This document shows, piece after piece, positions 57,226-64,000 of a stretch of DNA of 64,000 nucleotides (the first letter of the stretch is position 1; every line of letters starts with the position of its first letter). The notes below the pieces were generated by a model. The model had not been told where the DNA came from, searched no databases, and saw nothing but the letters and a program-made list of their open reading frames with translations. The DNA is from Citricoccus sp. SGAir0253 (GTDB lineage Bacteria > Actinomycetota > Actinomycetes > Actinomycetales > Micrococcaceae): assembly GCF_005877055.1 (NCBI RefSeq), contig NZ_CP039424.1, forward strand, positions 1,922,001-1,986,000, given 5' to 3'. The translations under genes and the position numbers were made by a program.

Positions 57226-57585
57226 TCACTCGTCCCAGACCTGGACCACGGTCTGCCGGGTGATCAGCCCGTCGGAGAGTTCCGCGGTGCAGGCGCAGTG
57301 CACGTTGGTCCCGTCCGGGTAGCGGCACAGGGTCGTCAACGCGACCCGGTCCCCGCCCACCACCGGGTCCACCACGTGGTGGGTCATGTCCCGGGAGTAG
57401 GTGTCCTCCAGCCAGGGCCGGATGGCCTCCCTGCCCTTCAGGACCTGCGGCGTCCTCGGCGGGTTGTTGCGGTCCACGATGCGGACCTCGGCATCCTCTG
57501 CGTAGGCCTCGAGCAGCGCCCGGGCGTCGCGTTCCTCCGTGGCGCGGGTGAAGCGGGCCAGGTCGAAGGCGGTGTGGGTGGTCAT
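57226..57585 (-). CDS. SnoaL/NTF2-like domain protein
   Basis: The 119-aa protein is a single NTF2-like fold: RFTRATEERDARALLEAYAE, DAEVRIVDRNNPPRTPQVLK, GREAIRPWLEDTYSRDMTHH, then a beta-rich tail ending QTVVQVWDE. Such proteins are small enzymes or ligand binders of varied function. The start is the ATG at 57585, after GAAGGACACCGCC. Unknown role. Confidence 0.75.
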   Translation of the reverse strand: MTTHTAFDLARFTRATEERDARALLEAYAEDAEVRIVDRNNPPRTPQVLKGREAIRPWLEDTYSRDMTHHVVDPVVGGDRVALTTLCRYPDGTNVHCACTAELSDGLITRQTVVQVWDE

Positions 57586-57670
57586 GGCGGTGTCCTTCGT
57601 GATGTCCTCCGCACCCCCATTCTCCGACCGCGGGAGGCGGGCGACAAGGTGACCCGGCCCCCGCCGTCGC

Positions 57671-58309
57671 TCAGTGCGCGTCCTCGTCCTCGAAGCTGCC
57701 GGTGACGACCGGCCCGCTGCGCCGGTAGGTGCCCATGACCACGCCGGACGGGGAGACGCCCTGGGCGGTCAGGCGCAGGCCCGCCGGGACCGTCCCCTCG
57801 GCGAACAGGCGCTTGCCCGCGCCGAGCAGCACCGGGAAGGTCAGGACGCGGAACTCGTCGACCAGGTCCGCGGTGAGCAGCGACTGGATGAGGTTCCCGC
57901 TGCCCTGCAGGAGCAGGTCCGGGCCGTCCTGGCCCTTGAGCTCCTCCACCTGCGCCGGGACGTTCCCGGACAGGACGGTGGTGCCGGCCCACGTCGGGTT
58001 CGTGAGCCCGTGGCTGGCCACGTACTTGTGGGCCCGGCGGAACGCGGCGCCGACCGGGGTGTCCTCGTGCCGGGGCCAGTAGGCGGCGAAGATCTCGTAG
58101 GTGCGCCGGCCCAGCAGCAGGTCGAAGGGCCGCGAGAACGTCTCGTCGAGCCAGCCCCCGGCCGTCTCGTCGAAGAACGGCCAGGTCCACCCGCCGTGGG
58201 CGAAGCCGCCGTCTCGGTCCTCGTCCGGTCCGCCGGGCGCCTGCATGACCCCGTCGAGGGAGACGAACGTGCTGGCGATGAGCTCTCTCATGGCAGTAGT
58301 GAAGGGCAT
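57671..58309 (-). CDS. dihydrofolate reductase / RibD C-terminal domain family protein
   Basis: The 212-aa protein opens RELIASTFVSLDGVMQAPGG and continues FDLLLGRRTYEIFAAYWP, VLSGNVPAQVEELKGQDGPD, LLLQGSGNLIQSLL and FPVLLGAGKRLFAEG. This is the standard order of motifs of stand-alone RibD_C reductases. ATG at 58309 was chosen because AGAGGG lies 7 bases upstream; the ATG at 58291 would drop six residues. It is a distant paralogue of the protein at 4099-4656. Confidence 0.85.
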   Translation of the reverse strand: MPFTTAMRELIASTFVSLDGVMQAPGGPDEDRDGGFAHGGWTWPFFDETAGGWLDETFSRPFDLLLGRRTYEIFAAYWPRHEDTPVGAAFRRAHKYVASHGLTNPTWAGTTVLSGNVPAQVEELKGQDGPDLLLQGSGNLIQSLLTADLVDEFRVLTFPVLLGAGKRLFAEGTVPAGLRLTAQGVSPSGVVMGTYRRSGPVVTGSFEDEDAH

Positions 58310-58396
58310 CCGGCGCCCTCTTGGCCACGGCAGAGGAGCGGCGGAGGCGCGGCGGAGTCGCGGCGTGGACACGGTCCGCCGCGGGCGGGCGAACGA

Positions 58397-58426
58397 CTGA
58401 CATCCGCGCGCGGCACTGCTTACCCT
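58397..58426 (+). promoter_or_regulatory. promoter of a leaderless gene
   Basis: -35 CTGACA (58397-58402) and -10 TACCCT (58421-58426) with an 18-base spacer. The ATG begins 7 bases after the -10 box, which places the transcript start at or next to the start codon. Confidence 0.6.
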
Positions 58427-58432
58427 TCTGCC

Positions 58433-58828
58433 ATGAGCACCACGACGGCGGTGTGGAACCGCGCCCTCGACTTCGATGCCCTGCCCGAGGCCACCTCCCC
58501 CGGCGACATCGCGTTGCGCGATGTCCTGACCTTCCACGAGGCCGTCCGCCGGGACGGGCTCGTGTCCGCGATCGAGGACCACCTGGAGGACGACGAGTTC
58601 CCCCTGCCGCGCGTCCTCGCCGGGTACGAGTACCTCGGCCTCGACGACGTGGCCGAGGCCATCACCGAGGCCCGGTCGCGCTACGTGGCCGCCGACGACG
58701 ACGAGGAGACGCTGGAGGACCTCGCCCGGGAGGTGGACCCCACCTACGAGCTCGAGGACGAGGACCTCAGCCAGGCCCTGGAGGGCCGGCTGGACAAGGA
58801 TCCCGAGGACTTCGACCCGGTGCGCTGA
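58433..58828 (+). CDS. hypothetical acidic protein, DUF4375-like
   Basis: The 131-aa protein is strongly acidic in its second half (AADDDEETLEDLAREVDPTY). The central HEAVRRDGLVSAIEDHLEDD and GYEYLGLDDVAEAITEA resemble the DMP19/DUF4375 fold, which carries surface charge like DNA. This assignment is tentative. The 3' 62 bases overlap the end of the convergent permease gene. The promoter suggests leaderless translation. Confidence 0.6.
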   Translation: MSTTTAVWNRALDFDALPEATSPGDIALRDVLTFHEAVRRDGLVSAIEDHLEDDEFPLPRVLAGYEYLGLDDVAEAITEARSRYVAADDDEETLEDLAREVDPTYELEDEDLSQALEGRLDKDPEDFDPVR

Positions 58829-59825
58829 CCAGCCGGGGCAGCCACCGGACGAGCAGCACCATCACCACCAGCTCGACGAGGGTCTGGGTCACCACCACGA
58901 GCGGGGCCAGCCCGAGCCGCTCCCCGGCCGCTGCGGGCCCCGCGGAGCCGCCCAGGGAGGCCGGCAGCGCCAGCACCAGGGGCAGCACCACGAGCGAGTT
59001 CCGGGTGACTCCCGTGAACACCACCGCGCGCCGGGCCGGCCCGTCGAGCCCGGCCACCCGCCCCGCGCCCAGCCCGAGGGCCACCATGACCGCGGCGAAG
59101 AGGACGTAGACGGGCACCACGGCGAGCAGGGAGCGCAGGTGCCGGCCGACGTCGTGCGCCTGGGACGCGACCACCAGCGCGAGCGTGAGCATCATGAGCG
59201 GCACCATCGCCGCGTCGGCCGCGCGGGACACCGCGCCCACCCGGGGCCGGCGGGCCGCGGCGGCCTGGGTCAGCCAGGCCGCCGCCAGCGGCAGGGCGAG
59301 CAGGACCGCGAAGGCCTCGAGGAAGGGGCCGGGGTCCAGCCGACCGACGACGCCGGGGCCGGCCATCAGCCAGAGGTACCCCGGCAGCAGCGCCAGCTGG
59401 CCCAGCAGCAGCACGGGCGTGGCGGCCAGCAGCCGGTCCCGGGCCCCTCCGGCCAGTCCCGTGAAGACGACCACGTAGTCGATGCAGGGCGTCAGCAGGA
59501 CGATCAGCACCCCGAGCAGCAGCACGGGGTCGTAGGCCACCGGCCGGGACAGGGCCAGGACGACGAGCGGCACCACGAGGAAGTCCAGCACCAGCACGGT
59601 GACGAGGAACCGCACGTCGAGGGCGGCACGGCCCAGCCGGCGCAGCGGGACGCCCAGGAACGTGGCGTAGAGCAGCAGGGCCAGGACGGGCGTGACGGCC
59701 GCGCCGGCCGGCCCGGCGAGGGCCGGGACCCCGAGCCCGACGGCGACCCCCACCACCAGCGCGGCCAGGTACAGGGACACCTGGTGCCGCACCATCACCT
59801 CGACCGCCTCGACCGTCCACCGCAT
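58767..59825 (-). CDS. SBF/ACR3-like membrane permease, possible arsenic-resistance type
   Basis: The 352-aa protein has about ten helices and the text LLLYATFLGVPLRRLG, VLLTPCIDYVVVFTGLAGGA and VFTGVTRNSLVVLPLVLALP. These fit the bile-acid:sodium symporter-like proteins annotated as arsenic resistance proteins. A Cys in TPCIDY matches the conserved Cys of ACR3 arsenite exporters. It is divergent from an ArsR-type gene with a perfect palindrome between, which supports metalloid or toxicant export. The ATG at 59825 has GGGAGACTGG upstream. The stop overlaps the convergent gene by 62 bases. Confidence 0.75.
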   Translation of the reverse strand: MRWTVEAVEVMVRHQVSLYLAALVVGVAVGLGVPALAGPAGAAVTPVLALLLYATFLGVPLRRLGRAALDVRFLVTVLVLDFLVVPLVVLALSRPVAYDPVLLLGVLIVLLTPCIDYVVVFTGLAGGARDRLLAATPVLLLGQLALLPGYLWLMAGPGVVGRLDPGPFLEAFAVLLALPLAAAWLTQAAAARRPRVGAVSRAADAAMVPLMMLTLALVVASQAHDVGRHLRSLLAVVPVYVLFAAVMVALGLGAGRVAGLDGPARRAVVFTGVTRNSLVVLPLVLALPASLGGSAGPAAAGERLGLAPLVVVTQTLVELVVMVLLVRWLPRLVSAPGRSPRDPCPAGPPGPG

Positions 59826-59858
59826 GCCACCAGTCTCCCATGGAAACGCAAGCCCACG

Positions 59859-59871
59859 CTTGACAGTCAAG
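59859..59871. promoter_or_regulatory. ArsR-type operator and overlapping promoter
   Basis: CTTGACAGTCAAG is a perfect palindrome with 6-bp arms. It contains the -35 TTGACA (59860-59865) of the ArsR gene, whose -10 is TACGGT (59884-59889) after an 18-base spacer. Binding here would block RNA polymerase in both directions. Confidence 0.75.
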
Positions 59872-59895
59872 ACCCCACTTGCCTACGGTCGGGGC

Positions 59896-60234
59896 ATGTC
59901 CGAGGAGCTGTTCAGGGCGCTGGCCGACGCGACGCGCCGGGCCATCCTGGACGAGCTCACCGAACGCGACGGGCAGACGCTGTTCGAGCTCTGTGCCCGG
60001 CTGCGGTCGCGGCACGGCATCGGTTCCTCCCGGCAGGCGATCTCCCAGCACCTCGCCGTGCTCGCCGAGGCCGGACTCGTGACCGCCGAGCGGCGCGGCC
60101 GCAGCAAGCACCACCACCTCCACACCGCGCCGCTGCGGGAGATCCAGCGGCGCTGGCCGGCCCCGGCGCCGCCGGACGGTCCCGGCCCCTCCCCGACATC
60201 CCCGATCCAACCCCACCCTCCGAACGGAGCATGA
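59896..60234 (+). CDS. ArsR/SmtB-family transcriptional regulator
   Basis: The 112-aa winged-helix protein has MSEELFRALADATRRAILDE and SSRQAISQHLAVLAEAGLVT as helix-turn-helix core. The helix 3 metal site of classic ArsR (ELCVCD) reads ELCARL, keeping only one cysteine, so arsenic sensing by that site is doubtful. Regulators of this subtype often travel with VOC or activator-of-Hsp90 genes, as here. The start lies six bases after the -10 box (leaderless). The stop is one base from the VOC start region. Confidence 0.85.
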   Translation: MSEELFRALADATRRAILDELTERDGQTLFELCARLRSRHGIGSSRQAISQHLAVLAEAGLVTAERRGRSKHHHLHTAPLREIQRRWPAPAPPDGPGPSPTSPIQPHPPNGA

Positions 60235-60235
60235 C

Positions 60236-60625
60236 ATGCGCATCCAGGTCACCAGCGTCTTCGTCGACGACCAGGCGAAGGCCCTCGACTTCTACACCGG
60301 GGTCCTCGGCTTCCGGGTGAAGAACGACATCCCGATCGGCGGTCCCGATCGCTGGCTCACCGTCGTCTCCCCCGAGCGCCCGGACGGACCGGAACTGCTG
60401 CTCGAGCCCGCGGGCCACCCCGCGGTGGGCCCCTATCGGGAGGCGATCGTGGCCGATGGCATCCCGCTGCTCCAGCTGGAGGTGGACGACGTGCGCGCCG
60501 AGGCCGAGCGGTTGCGAGCGGCGGGCGTGCGCTTCACCCAGGAGCCGATGGAGGCCGGGCCGGTGACCGTGGCCGTCTTCGACGACACCGTGGGCAACCT
60601 GGTGCAGATCGTCTCCGCGAACTGA
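60236..60625 (+). CDS. VOC-family (glyoxalase/bleomycin resistance-like) protein
   Basis: The 129-aa protein has two betaalphabetabetabeta units: QVTSVFVDDQAKALDFYTGV and LGFRVKND, then PLLQLEVDDVRAEAERLRAA and TVAVFDDTVGNLVQIV. The final motif GNLVQIV carries the usual position of a metal-ligand Glu replaced by Gln, so it may bind rather than convert ligands. It is cotranscribed with the ArsR gene (1 base apart). Confidence 0.85.
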   Translation: MRIQVTSVFVDDQAKALDFYTGVLGFRVKNDIPIGGPDRWLTVVSPERPDGPELLLEPAGHPAVGPYREAIVADGIPLLQLEVDDVRAEAERLRAAGVRFTQEPMEAGPVTVAVFDDTVGNLVQIVSAN

Positions 60626-60636
60626 CCGCCGGGCCG

Positions 60637-60665
60637 TTGAGGCGTCCCGGCGGCGGGGATAGGGT
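60637..60665 (+). promoter_or_regulatory. promoter of a leaderless membrane-protein gene
   Basis: -35 TTGAGG (60637-60642) and -10 TAGGGT (60660-60665) with a 17-base spacer. The ATG starts 7 bases after the -10 box. Confidence 0.6.
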
Positions 60666-60671
60666 CGGCGC

Positions 60672-61007
60672 ATGAGAGCGACCCGCACGGGCGTGAACCC
60701 GGCCGTGGCGGCCGGCACGCTCGGCCTCGCCGCCGCGGCGGCCCTGGTGCTGGACGTCGGCGAGGCGGCGTGGTCCCGCGCGGACGCCCCCGAATCCCTC
60801 GCCGTGGCCGCGTGGATCCTCGGCTGGACGCTCCTCGCCTGGGCCGTGGTCCTCGGCGGTCTCGGCACCCTGCAGGTCGTCCGGGCCCTGGAGTCCCGGC
60901 GGCGCCCGGCGTGGCCGGCCGTGCTGGTGCTCGCCACGGGAGCCGCCGTCATCGCGGCCGTGTGCTGGGCGCACCCGTGGGTGGGCCACGGCGCGGGCTG
61001 GGGATAG
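60672..61007 (+). CDS. small membrane protein, unknown function
   Basis: The 111-aa protein has three hydrophobic helices (AVAAGTLGLAAAAALVLDV, VAAWILGWTLLAWAVVLGGL, AVLVLATGAAVIAAVCW) and short polar ends. No family recognised. The promoter six bases before the ATG and the lack of a ribosome-binding site suggest a leaderless message. Confidence 0.6.
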   Translation: MRATRTGVNPAVAAGTLGLAAAAALVLDVGEAAWSRADAPESLAVAAWILGWTLLAWAVVLGGLGTLQVVRALESRRRPAWPAVLVLATGAAVIAAVCWAHPWVGHGAGWG

Positions 61008-61182
61008 CGGCATGCCGCGGACGGCCCGACGCCGGCCCTGCGGACCGGGCGTTGACCGGCCGGGACGCCGGTGGTCCACTGGTGATCGTCAGCCCGGTTC
61101 CGGCCCTGACCGCGGTGTCCGGCCGGGGGCCGGCGGACGGTCGGCACCGGCCGGGGTGTCCCGCCGAGGCCAGGAGAGCACC

Positions 61183-61566
61183 ATGGGCACCAGCAACGAC
61201 CGGCCGCGTCCGTCCTTCGGGCGCGCCTACGGCTTCGGGATCATCACGGGGGCGCTGTTCCTGCTCTCGTGGATCGGCCAGTTCGTGTTCCAGCTCATCG
61301 AGGTGCGCAACGACGCCGGCGAGCACGGCCAGCCGTTCCAGTGGCCAGAGTTCTGGCCCCAGTTCCTCGCCTCCACGCTGGAGAACTGGCAGTCCGAGTT
61401 CCTCCAGTTGATGTGGCAGGCCGCGGGCCTGACCTTCCTGCTGTTCTGGGGCTCGTCCCAGTCGAAGGAGTCGGACGAGCGGCTCGAGGCCAAGGTGGAC
61501 GCGCTGCTGCGCGAGCGAGGCCTCGACCCGGAGGAGCTGAGCCGGCGGTCGAACGAGTCGATGTGA
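61183..61566 (+). CDS. small membrane protein, DUF6766-like
   Basis: The 127-aa protein starts after AGGAGAGCACC. It has one helix near 15-38 (YGFGIITGALFLLSWIGQFV) and another near 78-95 (LMWQAAGLTFLLFWGSS). Between them lies WPEFWPQFLASTLENWQSEF, and it ends in a charged tail. This pattern matches small proteins annotated DUF6766; function unknown. It is convergent with the RNase J gene, 26 bases apart. Confidence 0.7.
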   Translation: MGTSNDRPRPSFGRAYGFGIITGALFLLSWIGQFVFQLIEVRNDAGEHGQPFQWPEFWPQFLASTLENWQSEFLQLMWQAAGLTFLLFWGSSQSKESDERLEAKVDALLRERGLDPEELSRRSNESM

Positions 61567-61592
61567 CCGGCCCAGCGTCCGGGGCCGCGCGA

Positions 61593-63290
<1,698 letters not shown>

Positions 63291-63391
63291 AGGATCACTT
63301 CTTCTTCGTCGGGGAGGTCCCGGCGGAGGAGGGCTTCCGCGGGGCGCACGCCCGCAGCGGTGCCGGCGGTGCCGGGAGGACCGTCCCAACT

Positions 63392-64000
63392 CTAGCCGAC
63401 GCCGGGCGGGCGGCGCCCCTCCCGGCCTGCGTCCGCCGGTCCGGCCGGCACCACGTGCACGACGGCACCGTGCAGGTGAGGGACCTCGCGGCGCAGGACG
63501 GCCGCCACCTGCTCGGCGATGCGGTGCCCCTCGCGGACGCTCAGGGCGCCGTCGACGGCGACGTCGAGGTCCGCCTCGAGGCGGTGCCCGCTCCATCGAG
63601 CCCGCGCCCGGGGCACGGACTCCACCCCCGCCACCGCGGCGGCGGCGCCCTCCACGCGGTCGAGGGTGCCGGCGTCGACCCCGTCCATGAGCCGGCGCAC
63701 GACCGTGCGCATGGACCCGGCCAGCACGGCGACGATGACGGCGGCGATCGCCAGGCCGACGACGGGGTCGACCCACGGCAGGCCGAGCCACGCCCCCACC
63801 ACCCCCAGGACCACGGCGAGGGAGGTCAGGGCGTCCGCGCGGGCGTGCTGGCCCTCGGCGACGAGGGCCGCCGAGCCGATCCGCCGGCCGGCCCGGATCC
63901 GGTAGACGGCCACCACCTCGTTGCCGGCCGCGCCGACGAGCGCGGCCGCCAGCACCCAGGGCAGGTGCGTCATGTCCCGCTGCTGCGTCAGCGCCCGGAC
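63392..64000 (-). CDS. cation diffusion facilitator transporter, 5'-truncated by window
   Basis: The frame is open to the right edge; 202 codons are visible. Membrane helices carry the CDF zinc site HARADALTSLAVVLGVVGAW (HxxxD) after NEVVAVYRIRAGRRIGSAAL. A cytoplasmic C-terminal domain follows (DLDVAVDGALSVREGHRIAE, LHGAVVHVVPAG). It exports zinc or similar divalent cations by proton antiport. It lies 101 bases upstream of RNase J on the same strand. Confidence 0.88.
   Translation of the reverse strand, partial: VRALTQQRDMTHLPWVLAAALVGAAGNEVVAVYRIRAGRRIGSAALVAEGQHARADALTSLAVVLGVVGAWLGLPWVDPVVGLAIAAVIVAVLAGSMRTVVRRLMDGVDAGTLDRVEGAAAAVAGVESVPRARARWSGHRLEADLDVAVDGALSVREGHRIAEQVAAVLRREVPHLHGAVVHVVPAGPADAGREGRRPPGVG

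Overview
The window is high-GC DNA with dense GC-ending codons, many GTG starts and -10 boxes of the TANNNT type placed directly in front of start codons. This points to an actinobacterium. A dimethylglycine oxidase very like the Arthrobacter enzyme, the glycine riboswitch and the gene content suggest the Micrococcaceae (Arthrobacter/Kocuria/Micrococcus relatives); the genus is inference. No ribosomal RNA, CRISPR array or phage module is present. There is one tRNA (initiator tRNA-fMet, minus strand, 2128-2204) and one intact insertion sequence (IS256 family, 18959-20337) with an 8-bp target duplication.

Layout. 1-16629: housekeeping and accessory genes. These are a phosphatase-family fragment, small membrane and lipoproteins, the tRNA, a gene-poor lower-GC stretch with a small secreted Cys protein, a RibD_C/DHFR-like protein, a CopB-type copper ATPase behind a palindromic metal operator, an SDR, a PAP2 phosphatase, a DUF2975-XRE pair, a large membrane hydrolase, a zinc dehydrogenase and a two-gene ABC exporter. 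17040-20337: a lower-GC secreted metallophosphoesterase and the IS. 20750-28510: a phosphonate regulon made of a HutC-type GntR regulator, a divergent FAD oxidoreductase, PhnD-PhnC-PhnE(fused), a phosphonatase-like HAD enzyme and an alcohol dehydrogenase, closed by a terminator and followed by a decayed MFS gene. 29754-30950: small genes (XRE regulator, unknown protein, 56-aa PRC-barrel protein).

30991-40577 looks like a glycine betaine/dimethylglycine demethylation locus. It has a Rieske oxygenase and its reductase (betaine to dimethylglycine), a dimethylglycine oxidase (to sarcosine), and FolD and PurU to handle the one-carbon units on tetrahydrofolate, with GntR/FCD and LysR regulators. 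The glycine end is at 51888-57117: a glycine riboswitch ahead of gcvH-glyA-sdaA and a CycA-type permease, which would carry glycine to serine to pyruvate. Sarcosine oxidase, gcvT and gcvP are not in the window.

40624-44143 holds a YeiH-type exporter with a divergent LysR regulator, a methyltransferase and a small unknown ORF. 44350-51783 is an iron-linked block: a near-consensus DtxR/IdeR iron box (51170-51188) sits between a phosphopantetheinyl transferase and a 949-aa adenylation/carrier/membrane-acyltransferase fusion, and the fusion gene is followed on the same strand by a ferric-iron ABC importer. This is the best candidate for an undescribed system here. 57226-64000 carries small enzymes, an ArsR-VOC operon divergent from an SBF-type permease, small membrane proteins, ribonuclease J and the 3' part of a cation diffusion facilitator gene.
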